DNA of 64,000 nt from Candidatus Thiodiazotropha endolucinida (GTDB lineage Bacteria; Pseudomonadota; Gammaproteobacteria; Chromatiales; Chromatiaceae), in contig NZ_MARB01000022.1 in NCBI RefSeq assembly GCF_001715975.1, positions 1 through 64,000 of the forward strand, read 5' to 3'. Below the pieces are notes generated by a model. That model searched no databases. It had not been told where the DNA came from and worked only from the letters and a program-made list of their open reading frames with translations. Position 1 is the stretch's first letter, and each line of letters opens with the position of its first letter. The translations under genes and the position numbers were made by a program. Shown here in pieces: positions 56,194-63,938 of this stretch.

Positions 56194-56927
56194 GATGCAT
56201 CACTTCGTGTCAGGCTGTTGAATGCCTGTTTTACGCTATCCGTTCCGGTCTCCTGCATGATCTGGCGGGCGCTGCCATGGGCAAGCACCTTGCCATCGTG
56301 CAGCACGACCAGGCGATCTTCAGTCTCGACTTCATCCACCAGATGCGTGGCCCACAGCACACCGATACCGTCCTCGCGGCAACGTTTGCGCACCTGCTGC
56401 AGGATCGCCTGACGGCTGTGGATATCGAGCCCTACGGTCGGTTCATCGGCCAATAGTAGACGGGGCTGATGTAGAAGCGCCCTGACCAGCTCGACACGGC
56501 GACGCTGACCGCCGCTCAGCGCCCTCACCTTATCATCGGCACGGTCTCCCAACTCGATCTCATCCAATACTGTCTGCATGCGTGCTTTTAATTCACCACT
56601 ATCCAATCCCTGTAGGGCACAGTGATAGCGAAGGTTCTGCATCAATGACAGATCCAGATCCAATGTCGGTTGCTGAAAAACCACCCCCAATTGCGCCAAC
56701 GCCTTGCGGGTCTGGCTATGAAGGTCGTAACCGTAGATGTCGATCGCGCCGCCACGGCTGACAAACAGCCGGGTGATAAGAGAAAAGAGGGTTGTCTTGC
56801 CGGCACCGTTGATCCCCAGCAGAACACAGAACTCACCTGGTTCCAGTGTAAAGCTGACATCATCCAACACCTGGCGCTTGGTATAGGAAAAGCTGACACC
56901 TTTCAATGCGAGAGCGGCTGCACTCAT
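56190..56927 (-). CDS. ABC transporter ATPase, PQQ-dependent alcohol dehydrogenase system
   Basis: 245 residues: Walker A GINGAGKTTLFS, Q-loop VFQQPT, signature LSGGQRRRVEL, Walker B RLLLADEPTVGLD and switch His in WATHLVDE, all intact. Paired with the permease at 55387 and overlapped by four bases with it and with the beta-propeller gene upstream. Confidence 0.95.
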   Translation of the reverse strand: MSAAALALKGVSFSYTKRQVLDDVSFTLEPGEFCVLLGINGAGKTTLFSLITRLFVSRGGAIDIYGYDLHSQTRKALAQLGVVFQQPTLDLDLSLMQNLRYHCALQGLDSGELKARMQTVLDEIELGDRADDKVRALSGGQRRRVELVRALLHQPRLLLADEPTVGLDIHSRQAILQQVRKRCREDGIGVLWATHLVDEVETEDRLVVLHDGKVLAHGSARQIMQETGTDSVKQAFNSLTRSDAS

Positions 56928-57925
56928 GGACGAACCACAACCCCCCAGGGTAGACGCCCCACCCTGATCGACTTTCTCACCTTCAACCGGTCGACATCTA
57001 TGACCGAGATATCGTTACTCACCCCGTTGGTGGTAAAGATGCGCTTTTCATCCGGCGAGAAATCGAGGTTCCAAACCCGCTGCCCTACCAGAAGATATTT
57101 TTCCACCTCGAAAGAGGAGGTATCTATCACAGCCACCCTTGCAGCCGGTCCCAGGGCGACAAATGCCAGCTTGCCATCCTTGCTGATTTTTATGCCTACG
57201 GGCTGGATCGATTCTTTGTGGATACCGGGGATCTCGAAGCCGATCTTCTTGACGATCTTGCGACTCGCCGTATCGATCACGCTCACTGTGCCACCGATCT
57301 CCGATGAAACCCATACCTGCTTGCCATCATGGGTGAACTGAGCCACGCGTGGCCGCTGATCGACCAGTACGTTATCTTCCACCTTCAACGTCTCAAGGTT
57401 GATGAAGTGGGCCATGTTGGTGGTTTCCGATGTATTGACCAGCCACTTTCCGTCGGGGCTGATTCCCATCCCCTCCGGTTCCACGCCCACCTGGATCTCC
57501 GTCACCTTCTCCCGCTTCTGTATGTCGACCATGGTGACCATGTTGTCGTCCTCGTTGGCGGCATACAGATATTTACCCTGTGGCCCGAGTACCAGCAGTT
57601 CCGGATCGGGACCGGACGGCAATATATGGGTAACCTTGAGGCTTTCCAGATCCAGCACTTCAATGTGATCGGCATCGCTGGTGCAAACGTAGAGGGTTTT
57701 GCCATCGTTGCTGAGGGCAATACCCCGTGGACGCTCGCCTACCTTAACCGTCTCCAGGACCTTGAGACTCTCTCCATCGATTATCGTGATTGTGTTGTCC
57801 TTCTCGCTGCTAACGTAAATTGTGTAGGCCTGCGCCCCGCTGCTGATTATCACGAAGATGGTAAACACCAATGCATACAATGAGCGGCGGACGCCTGGAT
57901 TGCAGCGGGAAAAAGAAAAGATCAT
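56924..57925 (-). CDS. PQQ-dependent catabolism-associated beta-propeller protein
   Basis: 333 residues. A signal peptide (LVFTIFVIISSGAQA) precedes about seven YVTN-type blades such as YTIYVSSEKDNTITIIDGESLKVLETVKVG and RIFTTNGVSNDISVIDVDRLKVRKSIRVG. This is the YVTN propeller that accompanies the ABC genes of quinoprotein alcohol systems. It is periplasmic, perhaps binding dehydrogenase or substrate. A four-base overlap links it to the ATPase gene. Confidence 0.92.
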   Translation of the reverse strand: MIFSFSRCNPGVRRSLYALVFTIFVIISSGAQAYTIYVSSEKDNTITIIDGESLKVLETVKVGERPRGIALSNDGKTLYVCTSDADHIEVLDLESLKVTHILPSGPDPELLVLGPQGKYLYAANEDDNMVTMVDIQKREKVTEIQVGVEPEGMGISPDGKWLVNTSETTNMAHFINLETLKVEDNVLVDQRPRVAQFTHDGKQVWVSSEIGGTVSVIDTASRKIVKKIGFEIPGIHKESIQPVGIKISKDGKLAFVALGPAARVAVIDTSSFEVEKYLLVGQRVWNLDFSPDEKRIFTTNGVSNDISVIDVDRLKVRKSIRVGRLPWGVVVRP

Positions 57926-57992
57926 TGACTACTCCTCCGTTTTTATCGCTTACGAGTTACAGCCGGGCCGTAAATTATCTATCAGGGGCTAT

Positions 57993-58016
57993 TAGGGCCT
58001 GTTAACACTAATCCAT
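57993..58016. repeat. dispersed GTTAAC element, single end
   Basis: TTAGGGCCTGTTAACACTAA followed by TCCA, in the spacer between the binding-protein gene and the propeller gene of the same operon. Confidence 0.8.
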
Positions 58017-58030
58017 GACTAGCATGGGGC

Positions 58031-59257
58031 CTACTTACCGCATTTACTCTCCGGACGATCGTAGCCAAGGGTATCCAGGGTGGAAAACTGATGTAGAAAA
58101 CCCTTCTGCGGCGAGACGGATATCATCAACCTTGGAGAGGTAATCAACAGCGGTTGGCGCAACTGACCGTTCCAATCCCGATAGGTCACCGGTCTGCCCT
58201 TAAAAGCGGCCAGATTGAATTCATCACTGAGGATGAAGGCTTTCAGTTTGTCCGCCTGTTTACCGGCAGTGCGTGTCGCTGCTTCGCCGATACTGCGTAC
58301 GGCCACCCAGGCTGAAAAATCGCGATCGGTCATCCAGCGGCCATTTTTTTCCTGGTAGCGCCGTTGAAACTGGGTTGCTCCCCACTGTTCATGTACGCCG
58401 CTCCAGGCAGCCGGGGAGAGCCCGTGTGAACCGCCAACCGGCCGCGGTAGATAGGTACGGTAGTTTAAAAACTCACCGAACTCATCCCGTTCATCAGCCA
58501 CGATCAGGATGTCGTAATCCCCCACCTGGGTGAACGCATTCACTTCTTCCTGTTCTCGGGTGTGTCCCGAATCGGTACGTCTTGCGCCGGGTTCGAAGGT
58601 CCATACTTTCTCTTCGACAATCTTGTGGCCATATCGTTTGGCCGCCCGCTTGAGGGCGTCCGCATAGGCCTTGTCCTGCGGATAACGGCCCACGACGAGA
58701 AACCACTCGTTCCAGCGTTTCCAGGTCAGATACTGGGCCAAGGCATCCGCCAGCATAGCCCGGCTGGGGATGGTATGCAGCAGGTTGGCTCGGCATTCAT
58801 GGGTTCTCAGTTCATCGTCCCTGGCGCCGATATTAAAAAGCAGGCTATCCTTCGCTTCGGGCATATCCGCGATTACAATCAACTTGTCCGCGGGCAGATT
58901 GAGGAGGAACAGCCTGGTGCCCTGCCGATGCAATTCCAGGAAGGCCTGATTCAGATTCTGTTCAGGCTTGACCTTCACCGACGTGAGTTGAAATGACTGT
59001 CCGGTAAATTGCCCGGTGGTGTTGTTGTCGCTTATGCCCTGCTCGGCCCCCGACTGGCCGGTGTCGTCAATAACCGGCCTCAACAATGACAACGGTATGT
59101 GTTTCTCCTGTTCCAATCCCAGCAGAGCGATGGATATATCGAGTTTGTCTGCAGCACAGGCGATGCCGAAGCAATACAACCCGCTGAAAATAATCATGAG
59201 GCCAACAGAAAATCGATAGAGAGGCTTTTTCTTATAGTATGGATCCAATCTACTCAA
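58031..59257 (-). CDS. ABC substrate-binding protein, PQQ-dependent alcohol dehydrogenase system
   Basis: 408 residues from a TTG at 59257 with GGAG five bases upstream. A signal/anchor (LYRFSVGLMIIFSGLYCFGIACA) is followed by a Leu/Ile/Val-binding-protein-like fold: KLDISIALLGLEQEKHIPLSLLRPV, LLNLPADKLIVIADMPEAKDSLLFNIGARDDELR and YPQDKAYADALKRAAKRYGHKIVEE. This is the binding-protein family of the PQQ-linked ABC system. It opens the operon running to 54726, and a sigma-54-like site lies 48 bp upstream of the start. Confidence 0.9.
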   Translation of the reverse strand: MSRLDPYYKKKPLYRFSVGLMIIFSGLYCFGIACAADKLDISIALLGLEQEKHIPLSLLRPVIDDTGQSGAEQGISDNNTTGQFTGQSFQLTSVKVKPEQNLNQAFLELHRQGTRLFLLNLPADKLIVIADMPEAKDSLLFNIGARDDELRTHECRANLLHTIPSRAMLADALAQYLTWKRWNEWFLVVGRYPQDKAYADALKRAAKRYGHKIVEEKVWTFEPGARRTDSGHTREQEEVNAFTQVGDYDILIVADERDEFGEFLNYRTYLPRPVGGSHGLSPAAWSGVHEQWGATQFQRRYQEKNGRWMTDRDFSAWVAVRSIGEAATRTAGKQADKLKAFILSDEFNLAAFKGRPVTYRDWNGQLRQPLLITSPRLMISVSPQKGFLHQFSTLDTLGYDRPESKCGK

Positions 59258-59304
59258 AACAGCTCCAGAAACAGGGTCGGGATTAAAAAGTCATGGAGTA
59301 CTTT

Positions 59305-59320
59305 TGCAAGTTCCATACCA
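59305..59320 (-). promoter_or_regulatory. sigma-54-like promoter of the PQQ-ABC operon
   Basis: The minus strand reads TGGTATGGAACTTGCA: TGG, A, TTGCA and spacing fit TGGCACNNNNNTTGCW; two -24 bases are changed. It is 48 bp from the start codon at 59257. Confidence 0.5.
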
Positions 59321-59394
59321 TTGGACGGAGTTCCAGTTGTCGATGGTCCGTAATCAGAATCGGGCTACGCTCACCTGCCAGGCTGAATCAATCA

Positions 59395-59410
59395 GTGTCA
59401 ACGCTGACAC
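59395..59410. promoter_or_regulatory. dyad operator-like site between divergent operons
   Basis: GTGTCAACGCTGACAC, 6-bp arms around ACGC. It shares the GTGTCA/TGACAC arms of the xoxF dyad, with a spacer two bases shorter. Confidence 0.45.
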
Positions 59411-59603
59411 ACTTTATGTTAGCGGATCTCTCGCACAGAACAGGACACGGCCTCCGACGCACTATCCAGATCTATTCATCTTAGCCCAATTTAAGATTGC
59501 CGGATAATACGTTTTATCCACATATTTCGTACGGTTCACAGGCCTCAGGCAAACTGTGTATCACTTGGTACAACCATCCTGCTCATTTATTTAACAGTTG
59601 AAC

Positions 59604-59619
59604 AGGCATGATATTTGCT
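59604..59619 (+). promoter_or_regulatory. sigma-54-like promoter of the small-protein operon
   Basis: AGGCATGATATTTGCT: correct spacing and exact TTGCT. The -24 box AGGCATG is identical to that at mptG. Confidence 0.5.
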
Positions 59620-59757
59620 CGATAGGTTACAGCCATTCGACAGGGGCAATCGGTTCTTTCGCAATAACAGAAGAGATCTTAAAACAGCTTGAAATCAGCA
59701 CCAGCGGCAAATGTCTCTTTGGCCTGGTGAATAATCAAAATACAGGAGGAACAGACT

Positions 59758-60042
59758 ATGAATATCTCAACACATCCCGAGGATTCCGTCCTAAAACGTC
59801 ATTTCGATGCAACTGTCGAAATGAAGCGCCAAATCTGGCTTCAAACACCGCCGACGGATTCGATCCTGCACCGCCACGCCATAGGCATGGGCAATCATCC
59901 AGCTGCCCGGTCAACTCCCAGGGCAAAAGATACCTCATCACCTGCATTTAACAGATCATCTTCGACTGCAACGGCACGACAGGCAAGTGATGAAAATAAA
60001 GGAATCTTATCCTGGCTGTTCGGCCTGTTCCGCAGTGCATAA
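59758..60042 (+). CDS. small unknown protein of the methanol cluster
   Basis: 94 residues with an excellent ribosome-binding site (AGGAGG eight bases before ATG) and a sigma-54-like promoter upstream, so I believe it is translated. It is hydrophilic and Ser/Thr/Ala-rich in the middle, with no signal peptide. The C-terminus ENKGILSWLFGLFRSA is a short hydrophobic, amphipathic tail that could bind a membrane or partner. No family recognised. Confidence 0.6.
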   Translation: MNISTHPEDSVLKRHFDATVEMKRQIWLQTPPTDSILHRHAIGMGNHPAARSTPRAKDTSSPAFNRSSSTATARQASDENKGILSWLFGLFRSA

Positions 60043-60147
60043 AAAATAGACAGGGCATTCCTGATTCAGGTCACAGGTTGTCGATTCGCCTATCTCCGAT
60101 AAGTGGATATGCACGGCGTCGGCAAACATCTTTTAGGAGTTTGATAT

Positions 60148-60837
60148 ATGCTCAAACGCAGCATCAGTATTGTTATCCTGTCAGCGTTGCTGTTCACATC
60201 CACAGTAGCGGTTGCAACCAAGGTATTACCGCCACCGAAACTCAATGACGCACAGAAGCTGGTTTTTTTCAAAGACCACCTGAAAGGCGTTCCGAAAGGC
60301 AGTCGAATCGATTACGGTTTAAAAAGTGTGACCAAGGATGCCGACAGTTTTTCGGATAATATCGAGATCAAGGTAATCGACGTAGTGGCCGAAGGTAAAC
60401 GGGATCTGGAATTCAATTTCCTGACCGGTTCACATCACATCGACTTCAGTCCCGCCAAGGCATACACTGGCAACCCGGTTATCATTCACTTTCTGGAGCG
60501 GGATATTTCCATAATGGCTAAAAATACCGGTGGCAATATCGGTTTTTTTCGTAATCGGATTCGTGATTCGTTTGCTAAGCCCATGGTAGTGCGTGAGATA
60601 GATTTCAAACTCAATGGTAAGGCGATGAGCGGCACAGAAATCGTAATCACTCCCTTTGTTGCCGATCCCTATGCAGAGAATTTCAAACTCTATGTCAATA
60701 AACGCTATGAGTTCATATTTTCTGACCAGGTTCCAGGGGGTGTATATCGTATCCACACCAAGGTACCCAGCGACAGTGGAGATGGTGTGCTCATCGATGA
60801 AGAGATGATATTCCGGCAAATCACTCCGGCAATTTAG
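60148..60837 (+). CDS. periplasmic protein of unknown function in the methanol cluster
   Basis: 229 residues. A signal peptide (MLKRSISIVILSALLFTSTVAVA) is followed by a mature part that appears mostly beta: LVFFKDHLKGVPKGSRIDYGLKSV, IEIKVIDVVAEGKRDLEFNFLTG, NPVIIHFLERDISIMAKNTGGNIGFFRNRIRDSF. It has no Cys, so it is not a haem or disulfide protein. AGGAG precedes the ATG. Position between a sigma-54-like promoter and the SoxYZ-like carrier suggests a role beside the periplasmic quinoprotein relay. Confidence 0.7.
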   Translation: MLKRSISIVILSALLFTSTVAVATKVLPPPKLNDAQKLVFFKDHLKGVPKGSRIDYGLKSVTKDADSFSDNIEIKVIDVVAEGKRDLEFNFLTGSHHIDFSPAKAYTGNPVIIHFLERDISIMAKNTGGNIGFFRNRIRDSFAKPMVVREIDFKLNGKAMSGTEIVITPFVADPYAENFKLYVNKRYEFIFSDQVPGGVYRIHTKVPSDSGDGVLIDEEMIFRQITPAI

Positions 60838-60849
60838 GTGCATTCAACC

Positions 60850-61221
60850 ATGTATAGATCAAAGTTTTCATTATTCCTAATCTGTTTTGGCCTGGCGTGT
60901 TGCTCAATGGCAAACGCAGAAGAGTGTGACGATACTGCCGGCAGTAACGACTATCCGACCTCCGCCAGGGTCGACTACGTGATTGGTTGCATGGCGTCAA
61001 ACGGCCAGACACATGAGATGATGCAGAAGTGCTCATGCAGCATCGATCTCATCGCCAAGGCGATCCCCTATGAAGAGTACGTGCACATCTCGACGCTATT
61101 GAGCCTGCAGCAGATGGCTGCGGCTGGAAGAAATGCCATGTATAAAACCTCTACCTGGTCGCAAAAAGCGGTGGCCAAACTGAGAGAGGTGCAGGCCGAC
61201 TCCACCTTGCACTGTTTCTGA
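60850..61221 (+). CDS. small Cys-rich periplasmic protein
   Basis: 123 residues from the ATG at 60850 (AGGTG nine bases upstream; a GTG at 60838 is also open). A signal peptide (MYRSKFSLFLICFGLACCSMANA) precedes ECDDTAG, VIGCMASNG, KCSCS and a C-terminal HCF, five Cys likely paired in disulfides. RVDYVIGCMASNGQTHEMMQKCSCSIDLIAKAI resembles short proteins seen beside quinoprotein relay genes, but I cannot name the family. It ends two bases from the convergent SoxYZ-like gene. Confidence 0.65.
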   Translation: MYRSKFSLFLICFGLACCSMANAEECDDTAGSNDYPTSARVDYVIGCMASNGQTHEMMQKCSCSIDLIAKAIPYEEYVHISTLLSLQQMAAAGRNAMYKTSTWSQKAVAKLREVQADSTLHCF

Positions 61222-61223
61222 AA

Positions 61224-62072
61224 TCAGCCTTTGCTGTTTTCCGTCAGGTCTATGCTATGGGAGAAAGATCTCCCCTTGGAATCCTTTACATGAACCTCCA
61301 GAATCCCTGTCTCTTCCGGTGTGAAACCGAATCGAATACTGGGGTCCTCGCTGATGGAGATATCGGTGTCAGCGGTAAACACCTCTTCGCCATTGAAGGT
61401 AACCTCGATTGTCCTGATAAAATCCGCGGGTATGTAAAAGCGGGAAACCTGATCGAACTGCAGACCTGAATTGTTCGGGTGTTTTATCAACAATTGGGTC
61501 GCGACAAGGTCTCCATGATTGAACTCCTCAGGCAAACGAAACTTGATTTTTCCCAACTGAGCCGCGGCTGCAGCCGGATCCTTGAGTGAAGGCGCAGAAC
61601 ACCCTCCTGACGCCTTGACATAATTGTTCACCATGTACAACTTGCCATCACTGAGTTCGGCGATTGCACGCAGATCGGTATAGGCATTTATACGCACCCG
61701 GGTCGACAGGGTTTCCCAACTGTGCTTTCCGGGAAAACGGAAAACCGCCGCTACCGGCGAAGGATTGTTGTCGATCACCAAATAGAGGCTCTTTATGTAA
61801 TGATCGGGTGTCTGTTCGATCTTGGAATCGATGGCAATGGGAACGATCGCCGCATCCATTGCCCTGGCTGGGGACTCCAATCCCAGGATCTCCTCACCGC
61901 TAAGGATGTTTTTATCGCCAAACAGAGAGGTCTTTATCTGAAACCAGCGATTTCCATCATCATTTGCCCATGCATTACCGGTTGCAAGACACATGCACAA
62001 CGTGATCGTTGCGAATTTGAGCCAGATATTCCATATCCCGCCATTTTGTTTCATCGTTGTGACAGCTGACAT
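61224..62072 (-). CDS. quinoprotein dehydrogenase-associated SoxYZ-like carrier
   Basis: 282 residues from the ATG at 62072 (GAGGA eight bases upstream). After a signal peptide comes a SoxY-like domain ending in KASGGCSAPSLKDP, with C158 equivalent to the substrate-carrying Cys of SoxY. A SoxZ-like Ig domain completes the C-terminus (SRFYIPADFIRTIEVTFNGEEVFTAD...DSKGRSFSHSIDL). The fused carrier is known from quinoprotein relay systems next to PQQ or metal-dependent dehydrogenases. It hints that a sulfur-carrier chemistry was recruited to methanol oxidation. Confidence 0.9.
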   Translation of the reverse strand: MSAVTTMKQNGGIWNIWLKFATITLCMCLATGNAWANDDGNRWFQIKTSLFGDKNILSGEEILGLESPARAMDAAIVPIAIDSKIEQTPDHYIKSLYLVIDNNPSPVAAVFRFPGKHSWETLSTRVRINAYTDLRAIAELSDGKLYMVNNYVKASGGCSAPSLKDPAAAAAQLGKIKFRLPEEFNHGDLVATQLLIKHPNNSGLQFDQVSRFYIPADFIRTIEVTFNGEEVFTADTDISISEDPSIRFGFTPEETGILEVHVKDSKGRSFSHSIDLTENSKG

Positions 62073-62165
62073 AGCATTTGTCCTCGTATGAGAAAAGGAA
62101 ATTGCCGGCACTCGTAAATCATTGCCATACCTTCCAGGGCCTGTGGACATTCATGCAATCGACCC

Positions 62166-62488
62166 TAGGGCCTGTTAACACTAATCCAATACGCCCTGCT
62201 GGGGCTGTTTTCGTGCCCAGCAAGGCAGAATGAGCGTAGTGTAGTTATTCTACATGAGCGAATGATAACGCCGCTGGGGGCGAAAACAGCCCCAGCCCTT
62301 CGGGTTGCGCCCCGAAGGAAGTGCCCTTGGGGTATGCCTGAAAAAGCGCCACTCGGCGTTGCTCGTCGTTCATTTGGAATAACCAAACCTCTCTCCTCGC
62401 GCCCCGAAGGAAGTGCCCTTGGGGTGCGTCTTGATTGGCACTTTTTCAGGCACAACAGGGTGCATTGGATTAGTGTTAACAGGCCCTA
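62166..62488. mobile_element. MITE-like element with 36-bp terminal inverted repeats
   Basis: A non-coding unit bounded by TA. The left end (TAGGGCCTGTTAACACTAAT..., 62166-62201) and the right end (62453-62488) are inverted copies over about 36 bp with three mismatches. Inside are an inverted pair GGGGCTGTTTTCG (62201-62213) / CGAAAACAGCCCC (62281-62293) and a 27-bp direct repeat (62307-62333, 62399-62425). There is no transposase. TA at both borders suits movement by a Tc1/IS630-type enzyme. Its ends match the single elements scattered elsewhere in the window. Confidence 0.85.
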
Positions 62489-62670
62489 AGTTAGATCAGT
62501 TATTCAAACAAGCGTTCCAGCCATTGAAAATGGCTTGTCTTTCAACACACTCCACTATCCTGCAGCAAAGGTTCAATCTGTATAGACAAGTTCCCCTGCC
62601 GCATCTACCACAAATAATCAATAACATTAACCAAACACTTAACCACTGGAAAATTTGTGGTATATCCCGC

Positions 62671-63738
62671 CTACTCCCACTCCAATTCAGCAAACACAGC
62701 AGTCACATTCCTGCCGTGGAACTCATTGAACAACAGCCAGTTGTCCTTTTCCTCCAGGCCCACGCTTTCCACCGCCTGGGTGATGGTTCCACCCTTTTTA
62801 ATGATCGCTCGGATATCTGCCGCGATAATCTCCAGATAACGTTGCTGAGCAGCCAATGCACTCTGCCATTGGGTTGTAACAGACCCATGCCCCGGGACGA
62901 TACGTTTCACCTTTCCACATTGCCCCCTAGCCTCATTCTCAACGGCTGTTGAACGATTCTTCGCATCATCTGAAGAAACGGCAACGCAGGCTTGTCTGCT
63001 GAGCTTTTGGATGACTTTCAACCATCCCAACAGGCTGCCGTCCACTACCGGCAGACGCTCTACAAAAAGCAGATCCGAGAGCCACAATGTCCCGGTTTTG
63101 TCATCATAGACACTTAAATCATTATTCGTATGTGCCGTCGGATAGGCATGCAAATGGAGAGATCTGCCACCAAGGTCCAGTCGCTTCACCTGATCCACGC
63201 TGACACTCTGGGACGGAAACACTATTTGTGTGCCTTCCGCCATGTCCCCGAGAATCTGTTTCATCCGATTCAGATAGGTTGACTGCCGCCTCGCCAGGGC
63301 ATCTCCCAGGTGTTCATGGCCGATGAATACAGGATCGTCCTGTCTGAAGGCAGCAGCACCGAGGGTATGATCGGGATGCATATGGGTAAGGACCACATAC
63401 CTGATCGGCAGTTGGGTGATTTCACGGATCATCTTGCGTAACGCCAATCCTTCCCGGTAACTGCTGCCGGTATCGATCACCGCCACACGCTTGCTACCCA
63501 CAATAAATCCTGTATTGGCGATATGCCCATGATTGTGTGTGGAAAACTCTTCTTGAATCCCCGGCCAGACGAAGATGCCTGGGGCGATTTCCCTGGCATC
63601 GAGAGTCCGAGCCTGAAGTCCGTCCATGCTCAGAAACAGCACGACACCGGCAGTTACGACAAGAAGACACTGGATAACCTGTAGACTGAGTATCTCCTGT
63701 GTCATACAGGCCTGTCTTAAACTGGAGATCACTCGCAT
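62671..63738 (-). CDS. quinoprotein relay system zinc metallohydrolase (MBL fold)
   Basis: 355 residues. An N-terminal hydrophobic segment (VIQCLLVVTAGVVLFLSM) exports or anchors it. The metallo-beta-lactamase core has T118-HMHPDH (zinc ligands H119, H121, D123, H124), AYPTAHTNNDLSVYDDKTGTLWLSDLLF and KRIVPGHGSVTTQW. It matches the SoxH-like hydrolases that travel with the SoxYZ-like carrier and PQQ dehydrogenases. The substrate is unproven, perhaps a thiol adduct on the carrier. A short spacer holding the MITE separates it from the carrier gene. Confidence 0.88.
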   Translation of the reverse strand: MRVISSLRQACMTQEILSLQVIQCLLVVTAGVVLFLSMDGLQARTLDAREIAPGIFVWPGIQEEFSTHNHGHIANTGFIVGSKRVAVIDTGSSYREGLALRKMIREITQLPIRYVVLTHMHPDHTLGAAAFRQDDPVFIGHEHLGDALARRQSTYLNRMKQILGDMAEGTQIVFPSQSVSVDQVKRLDLGGRSLHLHAYPTAHTNNDLSVYDDKTGTLWLSDLLFVERLPVVDGSLLGWLKVIQKLSRQACVAVSSDDAKNRSTAVENEARGQCGKVKRIVPGHGSVTTQWQSALAAQQRYLEIIAADIRAIIKKGGTITQAVESVGLEEKDNWLLFNEFHGRNVTAVFAELEWE

Positions 63739-63774
63739 CTAAACCTCTTTGTCAATCGCACATCGTTAAGCCTA

Positions 63775-63790
63775 TGCATATTTGCGGCCA
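63775..63790 (-). promoter_or_regulatory. very weak sigma-54-like site
   Basis: The minus strand reads TGGCCGCAAATATGCA, with correct GG/GC spacing but three conserved bases changed. It is 37 bp upstream of the metallohydrolase gene. Confidence 0.2.
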
Positions 63791-63833
63791 ACACTGAATA
63801 ATTCGACATAACAAAGCCGATAGGGAAATGATT

Positions 63834-63849
63834 GTGTTGCTGAAGACAC
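63834..63849. promoter_or_regulatory. possible dyad upstream of the right-edge sigma-54 promoter
   Basis: GTGTTGCTGAAGACAC: GTGT/ACAC outer arms with the same 16-bp frame as the dyad at 59395, about 75 bp before the sigma-54 site. Confidence 0.3.
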
Positions 63850-63922
63850 AGATACTGCTCAATGTGCGAGAAAACTGGTGCACTGATCAGTCGACAACAG
63901 GCTCGTGCACCGCACTGGACAG

Positions 63923-63938
63923 TGGCACATGATTTGCA
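63923..63938 (+). promoter_or_regulatory. sigma-54 promoter for a gene beyond the right edge
   Basis: TGGCACATGATTTGCA matches the -24/-12 consensus at every conserved base. Predicted start is near 63950. GAAGGGA at the very end of the window may be the ribosome-binding site of the next gene. Confidence 0.7.

Larger units (their letters stand above)
59258..59757. promoter_or_regulatory. divergent control region of the PQQ-ABC operon and small-protein operon
   Basis: 500 bp without a gene I accept. It contains outward-facing sigma-54-like promoters (59305-59320 minus, 59604-59619 plus) and a dyad between them at 59395-59410, the arrangement expected for one activator serving both directions. 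Confidence 0.5.

Noticed and set aside
59539-59559. TTGGTACAACCATCCTGCT as a sigma-54 site
   Set aside because: Spacing between GG and GC is twelve bases; does not fit.
62165-62489. Two overlapping short frames at 62165-62455 (minus) and 62262-62489 (plus)
   Set aside because: They lie inside the inverted-repeat element and include its end sequence in both; repeats, not genes.
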